Notes: a model not told the origin generated them from the sequence alone. A DNA stretch of 64,000 nt from JAGOEY01 sp017997515 (GCA_026314275.1 CP111109.1:1116001-1180000), one strand, 5' to 3'. Positions 51,415 to 60,275 are shown, counted from the stretch's first letter. Numbers and translations are program-made.

Positions 51415-52209
51415 TCAAGCGCCCTTGAAGACGGGCGCGCGCTTTTCCAGAAAAGCAGTGACACCTTCAAAATAATCATGGGTTTTGGCCAGCGCAGACT
51501 GGGCGTCACGCTCGGCCTGCAGCTGCGCTTCAAAGCTGCTGGTCATCGCGTCGCGCAGCAGGTGGCGGGTGCGCACCAGCGCCTGTGTGGGCATGGCCGC
51601 CAGGCGCTGGGCCAGGGCCTCTGCGGCGGCGACACAGTCCTCGGCCACCTCCCACACCACACCCCACTCCTTGGCCTGGGCGGCAGACAACTTGTCGCCA
51701 GTCATGGCGAGAGCAGTCGCGCGCGCCAAACCCAGGCGGTGCGCCAGCAGGAAGGTGCCGCCCGCATCGGGAATCAATCCGATCTTGCTGAAGGCCTGGA
51801 TAAAACTTGCCGCAGGTGCAGCAACCACGATGTCGCAGCTCATGGCGAGGGAAGAACCGGCCCCCGCCGCCACACCATTCACCGCGGCGACCGTGGGCAT
51901 GCGAAGGGCCTGAAACCGGCGGGCCGTCGGGTTGAATGTTTCGTCAATCAAGGGGCCGGGGTCGGCACGTTGTTCGCGGTCTGGCCCGGGGGTGAAATCA
52001 AAGTCGGCCAGATCGGCCCCTGCACAAAACCCACGCCCCGCGCCGGTCAGCACCAGCGCACGGATGTTGGCGTCGGCCTCTGCCTGGTCGAGCGCGACCC
52101 ACAGCTCTTGGTGCATCTGCCGCGTGAAGCTGTTCAGCGCTTGCGGGCGGTTCAAGGTGATATGGGCCACTGCGCCTGTGGTGGCGTAAAGGACGGTGGG
52201 GTCTGCCAT
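51415..52209 (-). CDS. Enoyl-CoA hydratase/isomerase family protein (PaaG-like)
   Basis: 264 residues from the ATG at 52209. Crotonase oxyanion motif GRGFCAGADLADF and NGVAAGAGSSLAMSCDIVVA. The second catalytic Glu position is LIPDAGGTFLLAH, with Asp in place of the hydratase Glu, as in PaaG-type isomerases. Probably aromatic-CoA or fatty-acid metabolism. Convergent with the M61 gene and divergent from another crotonase. Confidence 0.87.
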   Translation of the reverse strand: MADPTVLYATTGAVAHITLNRPQALNSFTRQMHQELWVALDQAEADANIRALVLTGAGRGFCAGADLADFDFTPGPDREQRADPGPLIDETFNPTARRFQALRMPTVAAVNGVAAGAGSSLAMSCDIVVAAPAASFIQAFSKIGLIPDAGGTFLLAHRLGLARATALAMTGDKLSAAQAKEWGVVWEVAEDCVAAAEALAQRLAAMPTQALVRTRHLLRDAMTSSFEAQLQAERDAQSALAKTHDYFEGVTAFLEKRAPVFKGA

Positions 52210-52326
52210 GGTTGTGTCTCCGGAGTCGCGGGTGTGTTGTAGGGGTTGCCTGGCCATTATTCACGGTCAGGCAGCCGTGGGTTGCGTTCGTTATAGTGGC
52301 AGACACATATTCCAACGGAGCACAAC

Positions 52327-53106
52327 ATGGCATTTGAGACGATCGAGGTTCGCACCGAAGCAGGCAAAGTGGGCATCGTCACCCTGAACCGGCCCAAGGC
52401 GCTGAACGCGCTGAACGACCAGTTGATGGATGAACTGGGCGCTGCGCTCAAGGCTTTTGATGCCGACCCAGCCATCGGCTGCATCATCGTGACGGGCAGC
52501 GAACGTGCTTTTGCGGCGGGTGCCGACATTGCCGCCATGGCGAAGTACAGCTTTGTGGACGTCTACGGCGGCGACTACATCACCCGCAACTGGGAAACCA
52601 TTCGCAGCATCCGTAAACCGGTGATCGCGGCCGTAAGTGGCTTCGCACTGGGCGGTGGCTGTGAGCTGGCAATGATGTGTGACTTCATCATTGCTGCCGA
52701 CAACGCCAAGTTTGGCCAGCCCGAAATCAAGATTGGTGTGATCCCCGGTGCGGGCGGCACGCAGCGTTTGCCGCGCGCCGTAGGCAAGTCCAAAGCCATG
52801 GACATGGCCCTGACCGGTCGCATGATGGACGCGGCCGAAGCCGAGCGCGCAGGGTTGGTCAGCCGCGTGGTGCCTTACGACAAACTGGCCGACGAGGCAT
52901 TGGGTGCAGCGCTGGTGATTGCCGACTTCTCGCAGCTGGCCGTGATGGCGGCCAAGGAGTCGGTCAACCGCGCATTCGAGAGTGGCCTGTCAGACGGTGT
53001 GATGTTCGAACGCCGCCTGTTCCACGCGCTGTTTGCCACCAACGACCAGAAGGAAGGTATGGACGCCTTTGTGAACAAACGCAAGGCGACCTTCACCCAC
53101 TCCTAA
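52327..53106 (+). CDS. Enoyl-CoA hydratase (short-chain crotonase)
   Basis: 259 residues; GGAG seven bases before the ATG. GSERAFAAGADIAAM and GFALGGGCELAMMCDFIIAA form the oxyanion hole; IPGAGGTQRLPRAVG and PEIKIGV carry the paired catalytic glutamates. Hydrates crotonyl-CoA-type substrates in beta-oxidation. Divergent from the PaaG-like gene with a 117-bp shared control region. Confidence 0.92.
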   Translation: MAFETIEVRTEAGKVGIVTLNRPKALNALNDQLMDELGAALKAFDADPAIGCIIVTGSERAFAAGADIAAMAKYSFVDVYGGDYITRNWETIRSIRKPVIAAVSGFALGGGCELAMMCDFIIAADNAKFGQPEIKIGVIPGAGGTQRLPRAVGKSKAMDMALTGRMMDAAEAERAGLVSRVVPYDKLADEALGAALVIADFSQLAVMAAKESVNRAFESGLSDGVMFERRLFHALFATNDQKEGMDAFVNKRKATFTHS

Positions 53107-54115
53107 GGCCCTGAGCGCTCCAGCGCAGACTGGAGTGCCCGGGCCTCATCCTCACCCAACACACCCTGTCTGGCGCTAAGGCCACTGCCCTGCTGCGGCA
53201 CAAAACGCCAGCGCCGCCCGTCCAGCGCCAGGGTCCCCAGTGGCTGGCCGTCCCGCAGCAGCTCGGCACGCAGCGGCGGCGCGGGAGCATCTTCCTTCTC
53301 GGCAGCCCCCAAAGCGTCGGCCTGTGGCACAGCTGCGGCGGGCAAGGATTCCAGCAAACGCGGCAGTACACCGGTGGCAGCCCTGGGTAGCACTGTGCCG
53401 TCGGCACGGCGTAATGCCGTCCAGTCCTGCGGCACACCGGCAGCCGGCGCCGCGCTGCGGGCGGCAAGTGATTTTTCCTGCCGGGCGGGTGCGGGGGCCA
53501 TGGCAGCAACCGGGGCCCGGGCCTGCTCCTCATTGACGGGGGGGCTGCGGCGGGCGCGGCAGGGGCGGACGGCGCCGCTGGTGCGGGCGCTGCGTTGTCC
53601 CGGGGCGCGGCCGGGCGGCTGGCCAGGGACTCACGCTGCCTGGCTGCCGCAGCACGGTCGGCGGCTCGGTCTGCAGCGGGGTTCGATGAGGGTTCGGCAG
53701 GCGCCTTTTTTTCCTCTTTTTGCACGTTTTCCTGCACTGCCGGAACTGCGGGTTCCGCCGGTGCGGCGGGCGCTGTGGCCGACGGAATAGGCAGGTCGGT
53801 CTGCGCCGGTGGCACCGGCTCCTCGCGCCACAGCAGGGTGATAAACCCCGCCAGCAGCACAGTGGCCAGCGCCGCATTCCAGGGCATACGGCCCCCCATC
53901 CACCGGTTCCACACAGAACCCAGCGCGGCCCACCCGCCAAAACGCGCAGCCGGGTGGGGTGGGGGTACGGCGACAGCCTCATGGGCGGCACGCAGGATGG
54001 CGTCGCGCAGCGCGGAGGCAGGCTGGTTCGGCTCCAGTGTGTCGGGCGCATGCTCCAGAGCACGCGCCAGTCGGGCATCACGCAATGGGGCATGGTGGTC
54101 GGGAGTGGGATTCAT
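53103..54115 (-). pseudogene. Anti-sigma-factor-like membrane protein with +/-1 frameshift
   Basis: Begins with a 4-bp ATGA overlap on the ECF sigma gene. The first frame (54115 down to ~53538) encodes an N-terminal helical segment (LRDARLARALEHAPDTLEPN), one membrane helix (MPWNAALATVLLAGFITLLW) and an Ala/Pro/Glu-rich linker. At a run of seven Gs (53538-53544; Cs in the sense strand) the sensible frame shifts: the other frame continues QDWTALRRADGTVLPRA, LLRDGQPLGTLALDGRRWRF to 53103. One extra C would join them. Either a real disruption, phase variation, or a sequencing error. Confidence 0.8.
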
Positions 54116-54750
54116 ATGCGGCCCTCCATCACGACCAAGTAAGCCTGCATACAGCCACGCAGTTTTTGCAGGGCGTACCGCAGGCGGCTTTTGGCGGTCT
54201 CGAACGGCAGCGCCAGGCGCTGGGCCAGGTCTTCCAGCGGTGCGCCTTCTTCATGGTGCAGCAGGAAGGCAGCGCGCTGGGCCACCGGCAACGCTTCCAG
54301 GCAGGCCAGCAGCTGGCGGCCGGCCGCGCGCCAGAAGGTGATGTCTTCGCTGGAGGGATGCGCCAGGTCGAGCGTGGCCTGTAACCAGTCCATCGCGTCG
54401 CCCTCGTCGTCGGGCAGGTCCAGCGGGATCTCGCGGCCACTGACCCGCAGGCGGTCCATGGCGGCGTGGTGGGCGATGGTGTAGGCCCAGGTCTTCCAGC
54501 TGGCAGCCCGGTTGCCTTGCGCCTGCGTCTGGGCCTGGTATTGCGCCCGCACGGCAATGATGCGCATCCAGGTGTCCTGGAACACCTCGTCGGCCTGGGC
54601 CACCCAGCGCGGCCCGAGCAAGCGGCGCACAAACCGCAGCAGCCCGGCTTCGTGCCGGGCATACAGCCGGTCGAACGCGGCAGCGTCACCTTGCGCGTAG
54701 GCAAGCATGAGCTGGTCGTCGGTCGGCTCCGGGTTGATGGGTTCGGGCAT
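54112..54750 (-). CDS. ECF-type RNA polymerase sigma factor
   Basis: 212 residues. Region 2 (QGDAAAFDRLYARHEAGLLR, ADEVFQDTWMRIIAV) and region 4 helix-turn-helix (LEDLAQRLALPFETAKSRLR). Transcribes an envelope or stress regulon. Cotranscribed with the membrane anti-sigma-like gene; the divergent von Willebrand A gene is the obvious target candidate. Confidence 0.92.
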   Translation of the reverse strand: MPEPINPEPTDDQLMLAYAQGDAAAFDRLYARHEAGLLRFVRRLLGPRWVAQADEVFQDTWMRIIAVRAQYQAQTQAQGNRAASWKTWAYTIAHHAAMDRLRVSGREIPLDLPDDEGDAMDWLQATLDLAHPSSEDITFWRAAGRQLLACLEALPVAQRAAFLLHHEEGAPLEDLAQRLALPFETAKSRLRYALQKLRGCMQAYLVVMEGRI

Positions 54751-55122
54751 GGCGGGATTGTCACCCTAGAACCCGCGGTTGGATGCGCCCGGCAGTGCCG
54801 CGATCGGCGTGCCAGGCAAGGCGCGAGGAGGCAGCGGGCTCTTGCCCGCAAGGACGAGTAACGCCGCATGGCGCGCCGAGCGTGGTGCTGCCGGGTGCAT
54901 AGCGCGCTCACCCCACAGGTGAACCTGATCGAAGCCAAAAAATGCGGTGTTCATAAGCACTTGTGAAGATAAACAAGCGGTCAACTGCGGGGTCTAGGGT
55001 CATGCTTGCACGGCCACCGGTGCTGCACGGGGTTAAACCGGGTGGAAAAAATATTTGCAGGCGTTTAACCCCATCGGGCTGGCTGCGCCGTGTAAGCCTT
55101 CACCACAACCTGGAGGTTTTTT
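54751..55122. other. 372-bp divergent control region
   Basis: No gene supported. The left half is G+C-rich with a GCCAGGCAAGGCGCGAGGAG block reminiscent of dispersed repeats in related genomes, but only one copy is present here. The right half is AT-richer and holds a perfect 10-bp inverted repeat (55029-55072) before the von Willebrand A gene. No ECF -35/-10 pair could be assigned with confidence. Confidence 0.5.
55029..55072. promoter_or_regulatory. Perfect 10-bp inverted repeat upstream of vWA gene
   Basis: GGGGTTAAAC (55029-55038) and GTTTAACCCC (55063-55072) separated by 24 nt including an A+T tract (GGAAAAAATATTTGC). It ends 50 bases before the ATG. It could be a paired operator or a 5'-leader stem. 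Confidence 0.55.
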
Positions 55123-56628
55123 ATGCCCGCTCTGTCCACCCCTACCCCACGCCACTGGCTGCGCCGCCTCAGCGCAGCCACCGTGGTGCCCGCCTTGCTG
55201 GTTGCCTGCACGGCGCAGGCGCTGTCGCCCATTGCCGTTCCACCGCCGTCGCCGCCAGCAGTGTGGCCAGAGCCGCAGGTTGACCTGCCCGCCACCACCC
55301 TGCAGCGTCCTTACGCACCGCTGCTCACCACGCCCAACTTCAAAGCCCCCGCCGCCAGCCACTGCGCTCGCCCGATCCAGACGCGTGAGATTCCAGGCCG
55401 CCCCGCGCAGAGCCAGAACGAGGCCCGCCTGGAGCGCGAAAGCCGGGCCGACTACGCCGCCAGCAGCAAAGAACGCTCCCTCAGCAAACGCGCAGAAAGT
55501 GCGCCTGCAGCCGCCGAGGCCCTGGCCGCTGCAGCACCTGCACCCATGGCACCAGCCCCTTCCTCACTGCCCCAACGCCAGCCAACGCCTCTGCAAAAAC
55601 CCGGCCCCGTCACCGCGGGCATGGTGGACGACAACGCCGACTTCAGCGAATACCTGGCCTTCCGCGACCGCACCCCGGTGCAGCACCGCAGCCGCGACAT
55701 CCGTGAGCGCCACCTGCTGGTGGTGCGTGACCCACAGGGACGCGGCGTGGCCGACGCGGAAGTACTGGTCCGCTCGGCCCAGGGCCACGCCATGTGGGCA
55801 CGCACCGACACGCAGGGCCGCGCCTGGATTCACCCCAACGCGTTTGACCCGGCCCAGGCGCAGGTCTATGACGTGCTGGTGCGCAAAAGCGGCCAGCAGG
55901 CCCAGGGCTTTCTGCGGCGCGGCCAGAAGAGTGCAGTGGAGCTGAACCTGTCCGCCCCCGCTGCCCGTGGCCAGGCCCGGCTGGACCTGGTGTTCCTGAT
56001 CGACGCCACCGGCTCGATGGCCGACGAGATCGACAAACTCAAGGCCACCCTGCAAAGCATCACCAGCGAAGTGGCCCAGTTGCCCAGCCGCCCCGACCTG
56101 TGCCTGGGCCTGGTGGCCTACCGCGACAAGGGGGACCAGTTTCTGCTGCGCAGCCACGACTTCACCAACGACATCAACGCCTTCCAGGGGGTGCTGAACG
56201 CCCTGCGTGCAGGCGGTGGTGGCGACTACCCGGAGGCCATGGGCGAAGCCCTGCACGAAACGGTGCACCAGCTGAACTGGCGCGGCGACGGTGCAACCCG
56301 CATGGTGGTGCTGCTGGCCGACGCCCCGCCCCACCTGGACTACGGCGGCCCGCAGTACGACGACGACATGCTGGCCGCTTTGGGCAAGGGCATCAAGATT
56401 TTCAGTGTGGGGGCCAGCGGACTGGACAAACAGGGCGAGTTCATCCAGCGCCAGATCGCCCAGTACACCGGTGGGCGCTTCGTCTTCCTGACCTACGAAG
56501 ATGCTGCCCGCCCCGGCAGTGGCCCGGGCCGCGAGACGGTGCACGACGTGAACAACTATTCGGTGCAGACGCTGGACCGCCTGATCGTGCGGCTGGTGCG
56601 TGAAGAGCTGGCACCCTTGCAACGGTGA
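55123..56628 (+). CDS. Secreted/lipoprotein von Willebrand factor A domain protein
   Basis: 501 residues. Signal peptide with a possible lipobox LLVAC (Cys29) and alternative AQA cleavage. Pro/Ala-rich stretch to ~165, a CarboxypepD_reg/Ig-like segment (LVVRDPQGRGVADAEVLVRS), then a vWA domain (~290-500) with MIDAS motif FLIDATGSMADE and TRMVVLLADAPPH. Cell-envelope adhesion or metal-dependent protein binding. Divergent from the ECF sigma factor gene. Confidence 0.87.
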   Translation: MPALSTPTPRHWLRRLSAATVVPALLVACTAQALSPIAVPPPSPPAVWPEPQVDLPATTLQRPYAPLLTTPNFKAPAASHCARPIQTREIPGRPAQSQNEARLERESRADYAASSKERSLSKRAESAPAAAEALAAAAPAPMAPAPSSLPQRQPTPLQKPGPVTAGMVDDNADFSEYLAFRDRTPVQHRSRDIRERHLLVVRDPQGRGVADAEVLVRSAQGHAMWARTDTQGRAWIHPNAFDPAQAQVYDVLVRKSGQQAQGFLRRGQKSAVELNLSAPAARGQARLDLVFLIDATGSMADEIDKLKATLQSITSEVAQLPSRPDLCLGLVAYRDKGDQFLLRSHDFTNDINAFQGVLNALRAGGGGDYPEAMGEALHETVHQLNWRGDGATRMVVLLADAPPHLDYGGPQYDDDMLAALGKGIKIFSVGASGLDKQGEFIQRQIAQYTGGRFVFLTYEDAARPGSGPGRETVHDVNNYSVQTLDRLIVRLVREELAPLQR

Positions 56629-56687
56629 CCCAGCATACAAACAAGCAGAACGTGCTGAAAAATCCGTGGCAGGCCCGCCGAATCCGC

Positions 56688-56693
56688 TATAAT
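56688..56693 (+). promoter_or_regulatory. -10 box of the tRNA-Met gene
   Basis: Perfect TATAAT followed by a G+C-rich discriminator (CTCGGG), 12 bases before the tRNA, as expected for a stringently controlled tRNA promoter. No good -35 found. Confidence 0.6.
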
Positions 56694-56704
56694 CTCGGGC
56701 TGTC

Positions 56705-56781
56705 GGTCGTATAGCTCAGTTGGTTAGAGCGCAGCATTCATAATGCTGATGTCGGTGGTTCAAGTCCACCTACGACCACCA
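56705..56781 (+). tRNA. tRNA-Met (CAT), elongator
   Basis: 77 nt with encoded CCA. Acceptor GGTCGTA/TACGACC, D arm AGCTCAGTTGGTTAGAGC, anticodon stem-loop AGCATTCATAATGCT (anticodon CAT), T arm GGTGGTTCAAGTCCACC. It pairs at acceptor position 1-72, unlike initiator tRNA, so elongator Met. Confidence 0.96.
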
Positions 56782-56789
56782 AACACCTG

Positions 56790-56826
56790 AAACCCGCATG
56801 AACCCCCGTTCTTGCGGGTTTTCTTT
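56790..56826 (+). terminator. Terminator of tRNA-Met
   Basis: Stem AAACCCGCA/TGCGGGTTT with a 14-nt loop, followed by TTCTTTT, nine bases after the tRNA. Confidence 0.8.
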
Positions 56827-56930
56827 TGGCGCAGTCTGCCCCGGCCAAAACCGCCCCGCCCAGGTCGGCTTTTGCCAGCAGGCTGGCACTTCTGGCGCAT
56901 ACTCGTGCGCTGCTCCACTACAGCCTCTGG

Positions 56931-57341
56931 ATGAACACCATGACCCGCTGCACCAGCCACCACCCCGCCCCCTCCAACGCTACTTTTAAGATAGCTGCCT
57001 GCGCCCTGCTGACGGGTGCTGCAGTGCTTTTTAGCACCCAAACAAGCGCCCAGCAGGTGCGCGATTTCCCGGTCACCGCCTTGCGCGGCAAGCTGGTGGT
57101 GCAGGCACCGCCGCAGATCACGCTGGACGGCAAACCCGACCAGCTGTCGCCTGGCGCACGTATCCGCAACCCGCAGAACATGTTTGTGATGTCGGCCACC
57201 CTCACCGGCCAGCCGCTGGTGGTGAACTACACACGTGAGAGCAACGGCATGGTCCACGAGGTGTGGGTGCTGACGCCCCAAGAAGCGGCGATCAAACGGC
57301 CATCGGCTCCGGGTACGGGCTGGTTTTCGTTCCTCCAGTAA
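56931..57341 (+). CDS. Small exported hypothetical protein
   Basis: 136 residues from the ATG at 56931 (MTR start three codons later possible). A signal peptide with hydrophobic core ALLTGAAVLF and SAQ cleavage; mature ~95 residues with PQITLDGKPDQLSPGARIRN, beta-rich. No domain recognised. The signal-peptide core is encoded by a type 1 repeat (copy i). Confidence 0.75.
   Translation: MNTMTRCTSHHPAPSNATFKIAACALLTGAAVLFSTQTSAQQVRDFPVTALRGKLVVQAPPQITLDGKPDQLSPGARIRNPQNMFVMSATLTGQPLVVNYTRESNGMVHEVWVLTPQEAAIKRPSAPGTGWFSFLQ
56977..57035 (+). repeat. Type 1 interspersed repeat, copy i (inside signal-peptide coding)
   Basis: ACGCTACTTTTAAGATAGCT, GCCTGCGCCC...GGGTGC stem, GCAGTGCTTTTTAGC. In frame it encodes TFKIAACALLTGAAVLFS, the membrane-crossing part of a signal peptide. 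Confidence 0.65.
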
Positions 57342-57393
57342 GCGGCCACCCTGGCCACGCTGCGCACCGGGCCCTACAGGGCAGACGCTGCCA

Positions 57394-57464
57394 TTTATAA
57401 GAAAAATAGCCTTCCAGCGCCCGCCCTGCGTGCGCTATCAGCTATTTATTCAATAGCAAAAAGA
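57394..57464 (-). repeat. Type 1 interspersed repeat, copy j
   Basis: Read leftward: TTTTGCTATTGAATAAATAG, CTGATAGCGCACG...GGGCGCTGG stem, AAGGCTATTTTTCTTAT. It forms most of the miaB leader, ending ten bases before the miaB ATG. Confidence 0.7.
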
Positions 57465-57473
57465 GATTTCCCC

Positions 57474-58841
57474 ATGAGCAAAAAAGTCTTCATCAAAACC
57501 TTCGGCTGCCAGATGAACGAGTACGACTCGGACAAGATGGTGGACGTACTCCACGCCGCCCAGGGTTACGAGGCCACCACCAATGTGGACGAGGCCGACC
57601 TGATTTTGTTCAACACCTGCTCGGTGCGCGAGAAGGCGCAAGAGAAGGTGTTCTCCGACCTGGGCCGCATCAAACACCTGAAGAAAAAGGGCGTGCAGAT
57701 TGGGGTCGGCGGCTGTGTTGCCAGCCAGGAGGGCGCTGACATCATCAAACGTGCGCCGTATGTGGACGTGGTGTTTGGCCCGCAGACGCTGCACCGCCTG
57801 CCCGAGATGCTGAACCAGCGTACACGGCTGGACCGGCCGCAGGTGGACATCAGCTTCCCCGAGATTGAAAAGTTCGACCACCTGCCGCCCGCGCGGGTGG
57901 AGGGCGCGTCGGCATTTGTGTCGATCATGGAAGGCTGCTCCAAATACTGCAGCTACTGCGTGGTGCCCTACACCCGGGGTGAAGAGGTGTCGCGCCCGTT
58001 TGATGACGTGCTGGTGGAAGTGGCCGGGCTGGCCGACCAGGGCGTGCGTGAAGTCACGCTGCTGGGCCAGAACGTGAACGCCTACCGGGGGCCGATGGGC
58101 GGCACGGCGGAAATTGCCGACTTTGCGCTGCTGCTGGAATATGTGGCCGAAATCCCCGGCATTGAACGGATTCGTTACACCACCAGCCACCCGAACGAAT
58201 TCACGCCGCGTCTCATCGAGGCGTACGCCAGCATTCCCAAGCTGGTGAGCCACCTGCACCTGCCCGTGCAGCACGGAAGCGACCGTATTCTGATGGCGAT
58301 GAAACGGGGCTACACCGCCATGGAATACAAAAGCACGGTGCGCAAGCTGCGCGCCATCCGCCCGCAGCTGGCGATGAGCAGTGACTTCATCGTGGGCTTC
58401 CCAGGCGAGACGGAAGAAGACTTCGGCAAGATGATGAAACTGATCGACGACATTGGTTTTGACAACAGCTTCAGCTTCATCTTCAGCCCCCGCCCCGGCA
58501 CCCCGGCCGCCAACCTGCAGGACGACACACCGCACGACGTGAAGCTGCGCCGCCTGCAGCAGTTGCAGGCCGTGATCGACGGCAACACCCGCCGTATTGG
58601 CACCGAGATGGTGGGCAGCGTGCAGCGCATCCTGGTGGAAGGCGCGTCGCGCAAGTCCAGCACCGACGTGCCGGAGCTGATGGGCCGCACCGAATGCAAC
58701 CGTGTCATCAACTTCAGCGCCAGCCCGAGCGCGCTGCGGCTGGTGGGCCAGATGGCCAATGTGACGGTGACCGAAGCGCTGGGCTACTCGCTGCGTGGTG
58801 AAATTGCCCTGCGCGAAGAAGCGCAGCTCCAGCCCGCGTGA
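57474..58841 (+). CDS. miaB: tRNA-2-methylthio-N6-dimethylallyladenosine synthase
   Basis: 455 residues. N-terminal UPF0004 domain with Cys12, Cys49, Cys81 (second 4Fe-4S cluster), radical SAM motif EGCSKYCSYC (Cys155/159/162), C-terminal TRAM domain. Methylthiolates A37 of tRNAs. The histidine kinase frame begins directly past its stop, in the same frame. Confidence 0.97.
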   Translation: MSKKVFIKTFGCQMNEYDSDKMVDVLHAAQGYEATTNVDEADLILFNTCSVREKAQEKVFSDLGRIKHLKKKGVQIGVGGCVASQEGADIIKRAPYVDVVFGPQTLHRLPEMLNQRTRLDRPQVDISFPEIEKFDHLPPARVEGASAFVSIMEGCSKYCSYCVVPYTRGEEVSRPFDDVLVEVAGLADQGVREVTLLGQNVNAYRGPMGGTAEIADFALLLEYVAEIPGIERIRYTTSHPNEFTPRLIEAYASIPKLVSHLHLPVQHGSDRILMAMKRGYTAMEYKSTVRKLRAIRPQLAMSSDFIVGFPGETEEDFGKMMKLIDDIGFDNSFSFIFSPRPGTPAANLQDDTPHDVKLRRLQQLQAVIDGNTRRIGTEMVGSVQRILVEGASRKSSTDVPELMGRTECNRVINFSASPSALRLVGQMANVTVTEALGYSLRGEIALREEAQLQPA

Positions 58842-58886
58842 CCGCAGGATGAGCACACCCCGGCGCTGCGCGGCTCGTTCCAGCAA

Positions 58887-60275
58887 TTGCTGCTGCTGGC
58901 CTTTGTGCTGATCGCCCTGCTGCTGGGCGGCATTGCGCTGCGCACGGTCTACACCTTCGACCAGCTGATGGCGCAAAGCAGCGGTTTTGCGCAGCGCGCG
59001 CTGCAGCTGAGTGCAGCGGCGCAGATGCTGGCCGAGCGCAACTCCGATCTGGAGCGGGCGGCGCGCCAGTCGCTGGTGCTGAACGACAGCCTGCTGCGCA
59101 AACGTTTTGACGATACCGCCACCGACGCGCGCCGGGTGCTGCACATCCTGGAGCCCGACGACATCACCCCCACGCTGGCCACCAGCTGGCGGCGGCAGCT
59201 GACCCACATCAGCACCCTGCTGGACGGCCCGTCCGACACCGCCCTGGAGCGCGAACGTGCAGTGGCGCAGGAGTTCCGTACCCTCGACGCCCTCAACGGC
59301 GAAATTGCCCAGGGCGTGCAACGCGCCATCACCGAGCGCAACCAGGCCCTGCAGGCACAGCTGGACGCCAGCCGGGGGCGGGCCATCCGGCTGGTGGTGG
59401 GCGCGGTGGCGCTGGCGCTGCTGATGGCCGTGGCCTTGGGTGTGTGGCTCGGCCGCCCCTTCAAGCGGCTGGAGCGTGCCATCGTCGGCCTGGGTGAAAA
59501 CCGGCTGCACGACCCGATCCAGATCCGGGGCCCGGCCGACGTGCGGCGTGTGGGCCAGCGCCTGGAGTGGCTGCGCCTGCGGCTGACCGAGCTGGACGCC
59601 GACAAGGCCCGTTTTCTGCGCCACATCTCCCACGAACTCAAAACCCCGCTGGCCGCCATGCGTGAAGGTGTGGCCCTGCTGCAGGACGAGGTGGCCGGCC
59701 CGTTGACCGACAACCAGCGCGAGGTGACTGGCATCCTGCACCAGAACACCGTGGTGCTGCAAAACCAGATCGAGGCCTTGCTGCGCTTCAACGCTGCAGC
59801 GTTCGAGGCGCGCCAGCTCAAACGCGCCAAAACCGACCTGCGCCAGCTGCTCGACGCGCAGGTCGAGGCCCAACGCCTGCAGTGGCAGGCGCACAGCCTG
59901 CGCGTGCGCGTGGAAGGGGAGCCGGTCACGGCGCAGGTGGACGCCGACAAACTGGCCACGGCCGTGGCCAACCTGTTGTCCAACGCCATCCGTTTTTCAC
60001 CCCCGGGCGGCACCATCCGGCTGCAGCTGGCGCAGGCCGGCCCGCTGGTGCACATCACCGTACACGACGAGGGCCCCGGTGTGGCTGAAGCCGACCGCGA
60101 CCGTATCTTCGAGCCGTTTTACCGGGGGGCCGTCCAGCCCACCAACGCCGCCCGTGGCACGGGTATCGGCCTGTCCATCGTGCAGGAGTACATTGCAGCC
60201 CACGGTGGCCAACTGCTTCTGTTGCCACACCACCCCGGAGCCCATTTCCGGATCGAACTTCCCCATGCTAATTAA
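58887..60275 (+). CDS. glrK: Sensor histidine kinase GlrK/QseE-like
   Basis: 462 residues from TTG at 58887. TM1 at the very N-terminus, periplasmic helical sensor (~25-167), TM2 168-188, HAMP, phospho-His in RFLRHISHELKTPL (His249), N box and G boxes (NAIRFSPPGG, DEGPGV, GTGIGLSI). Upstream in-frame codons (PALRGSFQQLLLLAF) look like the true N-terminus, but no ATG is in frame; an ATG at 58849 is one frame off. Possible start codon loss or 1-nt deletion in a C run. Confidence 0.87.
   Translation: MLLLAFVLIALLLGGIALRTVYTFDQLMAQSSGFAQRALQLSAAAQMLAERNSDLERAARQSLVLNDSLLRKRFDDTATDARRVLHILEPDDITPTLATSWRRQLTHISTLLDGPSDTALERERAVAQEFRTLDALNGEIAQGVQRAITERNQALQAQLDASRGRAIRLVVGAVALALLMAVALGVWLGRPFKRLERAIVGLGENRLHDPIQIRGPADVRRVGQRLEWLRLRLTELDADKARFLRHISHELKTPLAAMREGVALLQDEVAGPLTDNQREVTGILHQNTVVLQNQIEALLRFNAAAFEARQLKRAKTDLRQLLDAQVEAQRLQWQAHSLRVRVEGEPVTAQVDADKLATAVANLLSNAIRFSPPGGTIRLQLAQAGPLVHITVHDEGPGVAEADRDRIFEPFYRGAVQPTNAARGTGIGLSIVQEYIAAHGGQLLLLPHHPGAHFRIELPHAN

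Noticed and set aside
54780..54890. GCCAGGCAAGGCGCGAGGAG block as a third repeat family
   Set aside because: Only one copy is in the window, so repetition cannot be shown here.
57450..59894. 814-codon open frame on the minus strand across miaB and the kinase gene
   Set aside because: Antisense shadow caused by high third-position G+C; miaB and the kinase carry all family motifs on the plus strand.
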